From: Siphonodentalium dalli | Lineage: Eukaryota; Mollusca; Scaphopoda; Gadilida; Siphonodentaliidae | Length of the DNA: 64,000 nt | NCBI GenBank assembly: GCA_032622095.1 | Contig: CP136064.1 | Span: forward strand, 275,799,614 to 275,863,613 | Reading direction: 5' to 3' | In this document: positions 28,101-33,430 of the stretch, piece after piece | How the letters are laid out: each line of letters opens with the position of its first letter | Numbering within the stretch: the stretch's first letter is position 1 | Program-made: the position numbers and the translations under genes | The notes under the pieces: generated by a model | Seen by the model: the letters and a program-made list of their open reading frames with translations, nothing else | Database searches by the model: none | What the model was told of the DNA's origin: nothing

Positions 28101-31100
28101 AATATGAATGACATAATAGAACTATTTCTGATAGATAGAATGAAATTTAAAATACCCGCCAATGAACTTATTTTACCTAGGCAATATAATTGTCAGCAAG
28201 CTTGAGTTTAGTGTGCCTGTCATTTACAGAATAAGGTTCCCAGAGGGTGAATTTAGTGATGCCATCCTGCATAGCAGGCTAGCTGGAAAGTTTCTTTATT
28301 ATCAAATTTCTATAGAAACTTCTTCACATAGATTCTTTTTCTTTTTTAGTTTAGTTTCTCTATATCCCAAAATTGGCAGACGACACATTGCATAATCGAG
28401 GTTCCCAATGGGTGCACATCGCAATATTCATGATTTGGGAACTTCAATCTCCATCTATGTCTCCCATAGCAGATGAGGCTTAAGCAGAATGAGGTCCCCA
28501 GAGGTTGAATTTGGTGATGCTAGCGTGCTATGCGAGATAGCATGACAAAATTCACCCTCTGGGGACCTCATTCTGCAAATGACAGGCACACTAAACTCAG
28601 ACTTGAATGTCAGTGGATTATCCCTATTTTCTGGGTCGGTTTGTTCCATGTTTTGATTAAGCATTTTTTGTCATATTCAAAATTTGTTCCTCATGGTTTC
28701 TTTGAAATGTGAAGTTCCCAAGTATACTAGATTCTATTCTTTTCATATGCATGTATTGTATTGTATCACATCTACCATATATTTTATATGTATAATGTTA
28801 TTCTTGTCGGATCATGTTGATAACATCACAAAAGCATACTATATTCCATTTCATTGTAGATGTATGTATAACAGCTACAAGTATCTATCCTCATATTTTC
28901 CCAAATATTTTATATGCATGAACACGTTGTATTGTAACACATCTACCATATATTTTATATAGTATATTCCATTTCATTGTATCACCGCTACAAGTATCCT
29001 TTACTCATGATTCCCATATATTTTATTCTTATTTTAAATAAAGTTCAGAAAGTTATATTGTATTCTTTATTTGGGTTGGGTTGTCCCGGGTAAATCGGTT
29101 GGGTTGTCCTTGGGTTGCGTGATCCCATTACCCTCATTTCTAATAGTTCCCTGAAAAATATTTTAGAGAACAAAATGATCAGAGCGCAGCAGCAACAAGG
29201 CTGCAAATAGTGTGTCTGTCATTTGTAGAATGAGGTTCGCAGAGGGTGAATTTAGTGACGCTATCCCACACAGCGGGCTAGAATCCCCAAATTCACCGTT
29301 TGGAACCTCATTCTGCTTAGAACTCAACTGCTATGGGAGACATGGGATCAGATTGAAGTTCCCCAGTTGAAGTTGATGATATTCACCCCTAGTCACCTCG
29401 ATTACGCATTTTATCTTCTGCAAATTAGGGGATATATTAACTTCTCAGAAGGGAAAAAGTAACTAAAAACAATGTTAAATTGAGACTTCCCAGAAGATGA
29501 GGCCTAAGCAGAATGAGGTCCCCAGAGGGTGAATTTGGTGATTCTAGCCAACTGTGTGAGATAGCATCTCTAAATTCACCCTTTGGGACCTCATTCTGCC
29601 ACTGATAAAAACACTCTTTGCAGGCTTTAGCAGCAACTTACCTTTGTGGAAGTCCTTTCCCTTATAGATACCAGACAAGCCACCAATTCTGATGCCGCCA
29701 AATCTTAAGATGTTGGCATAACCTGAGAAATGAAATATATTTATTAGTCAGGATTCAGAAATACATGTATATTCCACATATTAAACAAGGATGGAAGACA
29801 GCATGCAGATGTATAATGAATAAATATTACTATTTATTAAAGGCTTGCCTAAAAAATAGGGGGAAATAACCAAAACATGAATCATCGTATGTATCTCTTT
29901 GAAGCCGCAGTGAAATACGATTTCGTTATTTATCTGTAGCTTTCGTTATTTCACTGTAGCTAATTGCCGACGGTTTAAAGTGGTTCGCTAGCGATCTGGT
30001 GTCAGAAATTTGGGTCAACCAGTTGTTTCTTTCAAAGTATTGTTCAATTTATTGTACTATTAAACATGAAATTGCCACATACTTTAGCAACTTTGAGCGT
30101 TAATAAGGTGCATATAATAAAAATAATACCTACAGTTTATTTATTTTAATACCTGAAACATCTCATTTGTGTCTGGAAAGAAATACTATGCTCGTGAAAC
30201 TTCTATATTTCTTTCCAGACACACAGGAGATATTTTGGCATTTAACCCTTTACCAAACAAACCGGCCAAAACCGGCCAAATAAAGCTTCAACAGCCTAAA
30301 ATATCTTCGGTCTGTCTCAATAGAACCATACAAATATGGATATCATTGGAACCGGCTCCTTGACCACATTGTGATAGTTACAGTTAAGCCCTGTGCCAAT
30401 GCATTCTCTCATATATGCGAGTCGACCATAGGTCACCTCGCATATATAAGAGAATGCATTGGCCTAAAAAAATGTGTTAAGCCAATGCATTCTCTTATAT
30501 ATGCGAGGCGACCTATGGTCGACTCGCATATATAAGAGAATGCATTGGCACAGGGCCGTTCTGTTGGGTAAAGGGTTAAACAAAAACTGCAGGTATTCTC
30601 TATATATCACCCAATACACACCTCATGTGAACAGAAGCCCTATGCTTTGTATTCCGGAACAATGAGATGTTCAAGGTGTACCTCTGTATACCAGTATATA
30701 TACTCATACATGCATTAATGCTGTGTAATTTGAATGTAAGATGTATTAATGCTAGTACGTTGAAATCAATCCAAATCATACCATGTGACATCATATGCAG
30801 AACCAATCTTATACATTGTCTGGAACCAACTTTTATTATATGATCCTACCCTTATTCCATTCTATAAATTGTTATATTAATTGTTCGTTTAATAACAGGA
30901 AAGAGTGCCAGGTGACCTTTGATTTCCGGTTTGTCATCTGTTTACGTTCCGTAAGCTACGTCTCAATATACCATTGCTTCAAATATTTTTTTTGCAACAA
31001 ACTATAATGAATGAAGAGTTTGAAAAGTTATTTCATTAATTATACGCCATTAATTACACCAAAGAGTCTTTATTTATCTGAGACTATTTCTTTACGCGGG

Positions 31101-33400
31101 TAAACAATGCATAGTTGTGTGAAACGTCATCGCATGTCTTATACATGAATAAGCCGATGTTGGTTTCGCGTACCATTTGTTGATTTAAATATGTTTTGAC
31201 ATGGTTTTGGATTATGTAATAAATAGAATCTACAACTCCTCCCCAGTTTATAGTGGAATTTACAAAACTTGTCCAGTAATTAGGTCTGGACCTCGCCAAC
31301 TTAATTTACTGGACTCGTTTTTGTAAATTCAGCTATAAACTGGGGACTCGTTGTAGATCCTCTATATATATTGTATGAAACCAACTTGCAAGTGATGTAG
31401 TGCTAAAATGATCAGTGGTTTTCAGAAGATACAGACTTTATAAGCCGCATGAAGATTTATTTCGATCATATAATTCAGAAAAATCCTGATAATGTGAAAA
31501 TTAAGAGCTTTCGTGTCATTTATGACGAACAATTTAAAACTGGAAAGTTGCTATGACTTTGACAAGTTTTATCAGAGAATATTAAAAGGAAGCCAGTAGA
31601 TTGATATTACATGTAAGACTGTAGATCGATATTACATGTAAGCCTGTAGATCGATATTACATGTAAGCATGCAGATCAATATTGCATTTTTTTGCCTTCC
31701 AATTTACATAAACATAATTTGGAGGTTGAAATGATTCATGCCAATTAATAAAATATCTACCCATGTAATATATTTTGGGAGCTACCCAGCCGCCATAAGG
31801 AAGTTCCTGCAGGTAATTTGAAGCTTCGTGGTTTCCACCAATAAACACTGTGAGGACTGGAGCTGTTTTTTCACCAGAGTAGTACCTGTAAGATTAAAGA
31901 CATATTATGGACTTGTTCGGGTGCGTGAAACTGATCAATTAGTACTCAGATGCTATTCCAACTGGGTGCATGTAGCATTCTACTAACATCGTCCAAAATC
32001 TCAAAGAAATCCACAATACAACTCCATAGAAAACACCGTCTGAACTACACTCAATTATAAATATTTACATCTCGATTCGGGACGCAACAATCAGCAATAA
32101 ACTAACGCAAATGATTTTGCCATCGATACTCACTGCATTTAATTAATATACAAAACTGACGGACCATCAGTGATGGTGTGTGTTGTAAATTTGAGCGTTT
32201 CAAATCAATTTATGGATATTCAGGGACATAGATAAAAAAATTCACATTTGCATGTCCTTTTAATTTCATGTCCATTTTGTAGATATTATATTCCTGCTTA
32301 CAGAACAGAAAACCTTTCAAAGATTTGTTAAGTATTTTTCTGAGTTACATGTATGTGCCTTCAAAAACCAAGGCAAGTATTTTAAAAACAAGAGAAATAT
32401 GAAGGGCTGTTTCACTGTTTTAGATTTAGTCTGTCACTAGATTCTATATGGCTGGGTAGTATTTTTTATGCCAATTATAATATGTAAGATTTTCATTACC
32501 GTTACCATCATATTTTTCACAATCAGTATTCCTTTAACCCTTTACCCAACAAACCGGCCAAAAACGGCCAAATAAAGCTGCAACAGCCTAAATTATCTTG
32601 GGTCTGTCTCAATAAAACCATACAAATATGGGTCGCATATATAAGAGAATGCATTGGCCTAAAAAAAATCTTTTTTTAACACTTTTTACCATTTTTTCTT
32701 ACATTCTTTAACAATTTTATAATTTTTAATGTGTTAAGCCAATGCATTCTCTTATATATGCGAGGCGACCTATGGTCGACTCACATATATAAGAGAATGC
32801 ATTGGCACAGGGCCGTTCTGTTGGGTAAAGGGTTAAGACGGTTATATTGCGGTTACAGGTCACACTGGCCCATTACTGGGTACATTGTGACAAATGATAC
32901 ATTGTGACTATATAAATGATGATTGGTATTATAATATATAGTGTAAGCTGTATAGCTATTCGATTTCTTCCAAGAATTAACATTTGACTTGTGCACCAAA
33001 TGATCACTACCAAACATGGAATTTAAGGGAATAGTTGAAAAAAATCGGTAATATTTACCATATACCGCATTGTGATTTTAGGATTACAGTATTTTTATGC
33101 TTAAATAGCACCCAGCATTAAGATTATAATAAAAATATTTTACTTTATTACTAGACTAACGTGCGATCGCACTTGTGTTAGAAACTAATTTTCCTAAACA
33201 TACTTGTAGAACGTGTTCATCTTCTGATATTTTGGAGGCACAGCCATACATTTCAGGTCACATTTGTTCCTAACAGCCTGGAAGTCTCCACAAATAAGAA
33301 GCAAGTCAACTTTGAAACCATCCTGTTGTTCGATGTATTCGATAGTTTCATAAATCTTATCAAGTTCTCCATGACAACATCCCTCGATGGCAATTTTCAT
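4035..33400 (-). CDS. DBR1: RNA lariat debranching enzyme gene, partial: 7 coding exons, 3' end beyond window
   Basis: DBR1 hydrolyses the 2'-5' branch of excised intron lariats in the nucleus, allowing intron turnover. Joining 33204-33400, 31761-31885, 29642-29722, 25187-25272, 19164-19388, 12775-12855 and 4035-4174 on the minus strand gives 935 nt, or 311 codons plus 2 nt, with every junction GT/AG and phase-compatible. The metallophosphoesterase motifs appear in order: [11 protein letters not shown] (residues 7-17), CGDF (37-40, D39), GGNHEAS (82-88, N84-H85), LSHDW (172-176, H174) and SAHLHVKF (224-231, H226 and H228). The DBR1-specific [14 protein letters not shown] and [11 protein letters not shown] follow. 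All expected metal-binding residues are present. From memory the human protein is about 544 residues, so roughly the last 40 percent is missing. I saw no further exon left of 4035. Introns grow from 1.3 kb to 8.6 kb along the gene because of repeats. Identification is firm; expression cannot be judged. Confidence 0.95.
4175..5380. other. DBR1 intron 6, part between exon 7 and the satellite
   Basis: Non-coding by inspection. It holds one isolated, diverged satellite monomer (4645-4700) and otherwise unique AT-rich sequence. Short ORFs here have no recognisable product. Confidence 0.5.
4645..4700 (+). repeat. Isolated monomer of the 58-bp satellite
   Basis: The sequence from CATGTGAAGCTGATATTATG through AGAGCACACTGAAAAACTTG matches the first monomers of the array at 5381, including the variant GTG in place of GGG and GAGAG in place of GAAAG. 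It is about 690 bp from the main array, so it is either an outlying copy or was cut off by an unseen insertion. Confidence 0.8.
5381..11990 (+). repeat. 58-bp satellite array, about 114 copies
   Basis: The spacing of GAAAAGCTTG (5413, 5471, 5529, 5587) gives a 58-bp unit containing CACATGGGAAGCTGATATTA, TGAAAGCAC[A/C]TGAAAAGCTT and GTTTACATATTACTTTA. The array is nearly homogeneous. Variants include an A/C site (CACAATG or CACACTG), paired GAGAG/GTG units (near 6272, 7316, 9460), CACGTGGG units (about 7934, 7992), a TATGGG unit (about 9151) and two units lacking TT (8261, 9999). The first monomers are most diverged. It lies wholly in DBR1 intron 6. No unit codes for protein. Confidence 0.97.
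11998..12668. mobile_element. PIF/Harbinger-like MITE inserted in the last satellite monomer
   Basis: Ends GGCCAAAAAC... and ...TTTTTTGGCC share a longer inverted match, including TTTGGTTCTC near each end (12018-12027 and complement at 12641-12650). The 3-bp duplication TAA (11995-11997, 12669-12671) is the TWA target of PIF/Harbinger. Left of it the satellite stops in mid-monomer and right of it the monomer resumes (TGCTGATATTGTGAAAGCAC), so the element landed inside the array. No transposase. Confidence 0.8.
12672..12698 (+). repeat. Resumed final satellite monomer
   Basis: TGCTGATATTGTGAAAGCAC followed by ACTGAAAA is the continuation of the 58-bp monomer after the inserted MITE. The array therefore originally ended at about 12698, directly next to the duplicated tail of DBR1 exon 6. 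Confidence 0.8.
12699..12818 (-). repeat. DBR1: 60-bp tandem duplication covering the 3' end and splice donor of DBR1 exon 6
   Basis: Two adjacent 60-bp copies (12699-12758, 12759-12818) differ at one base (CCAGG or CCTGG). Each encodes [14 protein letters not shown] on the minus strand followed by CAG|GTGAGT and a short intron piece. The upper copy is the real exon end. The lower copy is an extra, intronic exon tail with an intact donor but no acceptor of its own. Confidence 0.92.
12775..12855 (-). CDS. DBR1: DBR1 coding exon 6
   Basis: 81 nt, 27 codons, phase 0 at both ends (residues 239-265). It begins [13 protein letters not shown] and ends [14 protein letters not shown], the DBR1 signature after the phosphoesterase core. 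Acceptor CCCAACAG, donor CAG|GTGAGT. It was found by translating the sequence because it is too short to stand out as an ORF. The last part of the exon with its donor is repeated once more downstream in a 60-bp tandem duplication (12699-12818). Reading from the first donor into the second copy meets a TAA after four codons (VSYK stop). Confidence 0.93.
15057..15616. repeat. Dispersed repeat ending in CATACCCCCAC / GTGGGGGTATA
   Basis: Inverted ends CATACCCCCAC (15057-15067) and GTGGGGGTATA (15606-15616) bound modules that each carry 'gtcaaaataagtcgaaaatg' and 'tgaaatcggttcatatttgt', followed by a run of GGACGGAC repeats (15525-15570). Same general type as the modules at 125-690. Non-coding. 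Confidence 0.65.
15863..17221. mobile_element. hAT-like element, long copy (1359 bp)
   Basis: Ends TAGTGTTGAAACGATTAGTG and the complement of TAGGGTTGAAACGATTAATC are flanked by a perfect 8-bp duplication ACTGAAAT (15855-15862, 17222-17229). Subterminal GTCGACTAGTCG palindromes occur at both ends. A second, shorter copy is at 45702-46625. Short ORFs shared by the two copies reflect recent common origin, not a conserved protein, and no hAT transposase is present. Confidence 0.9.
17222..18734. other. Interior of the 13753-18933 element, no gene seen
   Basis: AT-rich sequence with two loosely similar stretches sharing 'gacaaacgctctttattgct' (about 17546 and 17850). No protein or RNA gene recognised. 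Confidence 0.4.
19164..19388 (-). CDS. DBR1: DBR1 coding exon 5
   Basis: 225 nt, exactly 75 codons in phase 0 at both ends (residues 164-238). It contains [19 protein letters not shown], with H174, and [19 protein letters not shown], with H226 and H228, the last catalytic motifs of the phosphoesterase domain. Acceptor TAATTTTTCAG, donor GTAACT after CATAAG. The frame stays open for another 23 codons into the intron, but the next exon matches phase 0 directly after HK, so the GTAACT donor is preferred. Confidence 0.95.
19540..19757 (-). repeat. Copy of a dispersed repeat (part of the hairpin MITE family plus GATCGG motif)
   Basis: The stretch with 'gggagacatcgactcagatt', 'gaagttcccaaatggtgaat' and 'cccattgggaaccttgatta' is the complement of flanking sequence at 28350-28470 and resembles 29335-29400. 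It runs into CCGATCACGATCGG and 'cccatcccttggcgataaaa', which recur at 35278-35385. Multiple diverged copies show it is a repeat; no gene. Confidence 0.7.
19760..20115 (+). repeat. Dispersed module repeat, single module
   Basis: Contains 'gggtcataactcctttaaaa', 'tcgaacccatattcaaactc' and 'ctatatacaaaatttggttc'. Nearly the same sequence, including the preceding 'tatcataatcatcaatatct', occurs at 36000-36420. Confidence 0.75.
20310..21340. repeat. Degenerate mobile-element-like region
   Basis: Starts near ACTAGCAGGTTAGCCCGCC and contains AT-rich runs (TTTTTTGTTTTTCAATGAG repeated) and two near-identical stretches with 'agcaagtttgagctcaatcg' (20593, 20662), with a diverged third at 21250. It ends near ATATATAGTATAGATA. 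The ends loosely recall Helitron termini, but no Rep/helicase or clear end hairpin is visible, so classification is open. Confidence 0.35.
21510..22062 (+). repeat. Dispersed module repeat, three tandem modules with palindromic end
   Basis: Three modules with 'gggccataactcc', 'ggatcaaacccatattcgaa' and 'aaatttggttccgatcagat' are followed by (CAGA)n/(CGGA)n and a terminal palindrome TTTACCATACTATGGTATGG at 22034. The same arrangement occurs at 36110-36530. Non-coding. Confidence 0.85.
22130..22275. mobile_element. Palindromic hairpin MITE, copy 1
   Basis: GCAGAATGAGGTTCTCAGAG... pairs with ...CCTCTGGGGACCTCATTCTG across a short loop near 22190, so the element is one long hairpin. It is followed by 'tgacaggcacactaaactca'. 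Related copies are at 24080-24290, 28200-28275, 28485-28610, 29208-29320 and 29505-29602. Confidence 0.85.
22943..23110 (+). promoter_or_regulatory. RNA polymerase II promoter-like region with short first exon
   Basis: In order: TGACGTCA (CRE-like, 22943), CATTGGCTC (CCAAT-type on the other strand, about 22971), TATAAAAG (22984), then an ATG at 23063 starting [12 protein letters not shown] followed at once by a donor-like GTGAGTGTG. A polyadenylation-type AATAAA occurs at 23806. It lies inside DBR1 intron 4 on the opposite strand. It could be a solo LTR or a small nested gene; I could not find matching LTR ends or a second exon. Confidence 0.35.
23566..23726 (+). repeat. 18-bp tandem repeat with CTGATCAG core
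   Basis: Units of TCTCCTGATCAGGTAATT, each containing the palindrome CTGATCAG, are repeated about six times, then decay into CCGGGTTAGGCGATT- and CAGATTAGGCGA-like units. Units differ at one or two bases (GTAATT or GTCATT). No spacers, so it is not a CRISPR array. Confidence 0.9.
24078..24292. mobile_element. Palindromic hairpin MITE, copy 2 (two hairpins in tandem)
   Basis: Two successive hairpins (24081-24150, 24172-24250) with AATGAGGTCCCCAGAGGGTG and its complement, loops near TAGCGGGCTA and CTGTGCGGGATAG, then the 'tgacaggcacactaaactca' tail. Same family as 22130-22275. Confidence 0.85.
24491..24708. mobile_element. Degenerate TTAA-type MITE with TATATATGCGAG hairpin
   Basis: Left end TTAA-CCCTTTCATGACGGGAGCT and right end complementary to AACCTTTCCTGATGGAGCTT, with TTAA (24487-24490) and TTTA (24709-24712) flanks. 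Inside are two hairpins built on TGCATTCTCTTATATATGCG. Related to the better-preserved copies at 30246, 32538 and 39054. Confidence 0.6.
25117..25190 (-). repeat. DBR1: 37-bp tandem duplication over the DBR1 exon 4 splice donor
   Basis: Copies 25117-25153 and 25154-25190 differ at a single position (AATTTACCTGC or AACTTACCTGC). Each gives GCAG|GTAA on the minus strand. The copy next to the exon is GTAAGT, the extra one GTAAAT. Confidence 0.92.
25187..25272 (-). CDS. DBR1: DBR1 coding exon 4
   Basis: 86 nt encoding G135 to Q163, including [10 protein letters not shown] and [15 protein letters not shown], which match the conserved DBR1 'PPY...yHvRn.ev.kLkq' stretch. The acceptor is TTTTTGTTATGTAG. 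The donor GCAG|GTAAGT lies inside a 37-bp tandem duplication (25117-25190), so a second donor-like GCAG|GTAAAT stands 37 nt further on. Using that one would add 37 nt and shift the frame. Confidence 0.93.
25474..26308. mobile_element. PIF/Harbinger-like non-autonomous element (835 bp)
   Basis: Inverted ends GGCCAACAAAAAAACGATAG (left) and the complement of GGCCAAAGAAAAAAGATACT (right) both run on into TATGTTTC. Flanks are TCA on each side (25471-25473, 26309-26311), close to the TWA target of Harbinger elements. No transposase found. Confidence 0.65.
26721..27809. mobile_element. PIF/Harbinger-like element (1089 bp), TTA target
   Basis: GGCCACAGGAAGTTGATTCT continuing to CTGTTTCTCAGACAC (26721-26755) is matched by the complement ending at 27809, 35 bp with one difference. 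TTA lies on both sides (26718-26720, 27810-27812), as expected for PIF/Harbinger. It sits inside the CCTAGGCAA-type element. The interior holds GCAGGCAGG repeats and a 27129-27600 stretch with overlapping open frames. Confidence 0.85.
27129..27600 (-). CDS. Unidentified open frames inside the Harbinger-like element
   Basis: Two overlapping minus-strand frames: one begins [20 protein letters not shown] (27592 leftward), the other [20 protein letters not shown] (27506 leftward) and reaches 125 codons. The first stays open upstream as EQADVV after an ATAG that could be an acceptor. I recognise neither. Possibilities are a decayed accessory Harbinger protein, a captured host exon, or chance. No MADF/Myb or DDE motif is visible. 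Confidence 0.2.
28198..28612. mobile_element. Palindromic hairpin MITE family, two adjacent copies (copies 3 and 4)
   Basis: A partial inverted copy (28198-28275, starting with the complement of the 'tgacaggcacactaaactc' tail) is followed by spacer DNA shared with 19540-19757 and then a complete hairpin at 28488-28577 (CAGAATGAGGTCCCCAGAGG / CCTCTGGGGACCTCATTCTG). Confidence 0.8.
28745..29005 (+). repeat. Imperfect direct repeat, about 175-bp offset
   Basis: 'ttgtattgtatcacatctac' at about 28752 recurs as 'ttgtattgtaacacatctac' at about 28927, each followed by CATATATTTTATAT. 'atattccatttcattgta' also recurs at about 28841 and 28965. Non-coding, AT-rich. Confidence 0.65.
29208..29612. mobile_element. 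Palindromic hairpin MITE, copies 5 and 6
   Basis: Two hairpins in DBR1 intron 3 (29225-29316 and 29505-29600) with the AATGAGGT...GGTGAATTTAGTG arm and its complement, separated by the 'gggagacatgggatcagatt' type spacer seen at 19540. The second ends about 30 bp from the donor of exon 3. Confidence 0.8.
29642..29722 (-). CDS. DBR1: DBR1 coding exon 3
   Basis: 81 nt encoding the last two bases of codon 108 to the first base of codon 135: [20 protein letters not shown] and then GKDFHK. This is the conserved 'gvRIgGiSGIyk' part of the DBR1 phosphoesterase fold. Acceptor TTTCTCAG, donor GTAAGT. Two palindromic hairpin repeats lie just downstream in the intron (29208-29612). Confidence 0.95.
30148..30598. 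mobile_element. Hairpin element interrupted by a TTAA MITE
   Basis: Left arm AATACCTGAAACATCTC... with TGTGTCTGGAAAGAAATA pairs with TATTTCTTTCCAGACACACA ... and, after the nested element, GCAGGTATT (ending about 30598). The second arm is split at TTTAA by the MITE 30246-30575. Confidence 0.7.
30246..30575. mobile_element. TTAA-type (piggyBac-like) MITE, copy A
   Basis: Ends CCCTTTACCAAACA and TGTTGGGTAAAGGG with TTAA on both sides (30242-30245, 30576-30579). Contains 'caaaccggccaaaaccggcc' and two hairpins of TGCATTCTCTTATATATGCG with its complement, loops GTCGACCATAGGTC. Near-identical relatives are at 32538-32832 and 39054-39445. Confidence 0.9.
31226..31360. repeat. Hairpin MITE-like inverted repeat
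   Basis: GAATCTACAACTCCTCCCCA and AGTTTATAG... pair with ...CTATAAACTGGGGACTCGTT and GTAGATCC. Arms of roughly 60 bp around a small loop (about 31290). No TSD assigned. Confidence 0.7.
31597..31680 (+). repeat. 25-bp tandem repeat, about 3.4 copies
   Basis: Units GTAGATCGATATTACATGTA plus AGCCT (variants AGACT, AGCAT) repeat three times with a partial fourth. They lie in intron 2, about 80 bp past exon 2. Confidence 0.85.
31761..31885 (-). CDS. DBR1: DBR1 coding exon 2
   Basis: 125 nt, entering one base into codon 66 and leaving after one base of codon 108. It encodes the segment from YYSGEK through [20 protein letters not shown] to PKIYYM, and so holds the Asn-His metal-binding pair (N84, H85). 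The acceptor is ATCTTACAG and the donor is GTAGAT. A short 25-bp tandem repeat lies just inside the downstream intron (31597-31680). Confidence 0.95.
32450..32900. repeat. Dispersed repeat split by a TTAA MITE
   Basis: 'ccaattataatatgtaagat' ... 'ttcacaatcagtattcc' (left) and 'cggttacaggtcacactggc' (right) match the uninterrupted copy at 37440-37590. The break is exactly at the MITE 32538-32832. In DBR1 intron 1 boundary terms this is between exons 2 and 1. Confidence 0.8.
32538..32832. mobile_element. TTAA-type (piggyBac-like) MITE, copy B
   Basis: Ends CCCTTTACCCAACAAACC and GTTCTGTTGGGTAAAGGG flanked by TTAA (32534-32537, 32833-32836). Carries one partial and one complete TATATATGCGAG hairpin. 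The homologous uninterrupted site at about 37530 reads CCTTGAAGAC where this one has CCTTTAA...TTAAGAC, supporting a TTAA insertion. Confidence 0.92.
33204..33400 (-). CDS. DBR1: DBR1 coding exon 1
   Basis: Starts at the ATG at 33400 and encodes residues 1-65 plus two bases of codon 66. It carries [11 protein letters not shown] and [13 protein letters not shown], which supply the first metal ligands (C9/H10 region, D39). The donor is GTATGT immediately after CTACAA. This start is chosen because the protein begins exactly like known DBR1 proteins, with the Gly-Cys-Cys-His at residues 7-10. On the minus strand a pyrimidine-rich stretch ending TTCACTTTCAG stops two bases before the ATG, so the true transcript may have an upstream non-coding exon. 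Confidence 0.95.
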
Positions 33401-33430
33401 TTCTGAAAGTGAAAAATAATGAGCACTGAA
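33401..33430 (-). promoter_or_regulatory. DBR1: Putative 5'UTR splice acceptor of DBR1
   Basis: Read on the minus strand, a T-rich stretch ends in TTCACTTTCAG two bases before the start codon at 33400. This resembles a 3' splice site, so translation may begin right at the start of the second transcript exon. The matching upstream exon and promoter were not found. Confidence 0.35.

Larger units (their letters stand above)
26632..28193. mobile_element. CCTAGGCAA-type MITE copy, split by a Harbinger-like insertion
   Basis: The left part 26632-26720 (GCCTAGGCAATATTATTGCC, ACCTAGGCAG) and the right part 27810-28193 ('cttagttattttggggaaca', 'tccaggccactattc', TTTTACCTAGGCAATATAAT) together match the intact element at 39461-39919. 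Its right end is cut where a hairpin MITE begins. Its left terminal bases are missing or diverged. Confidence 0.75.
29723..31760. other. DBR1 intron 2
   Basis: Contains the hairpin element 30148-30598 with its nested TTAA MITE, the 31226-31360 hairpin, the 25-bp tandem repeat at 31597-31680, and unique AT-rich DNA in between (29760-30140, 30600-31220). No further exon seen. Confidence 0.5.

Noticed and set aside
22080-28664. Recurring peptide [13 protein letters not shown] in several short ORFs on both strands
   Set aside because: It is the translation of the palindromic hairpin MITE arms; the same DNA gives similar peptides on both strands, so it is not a protein family.
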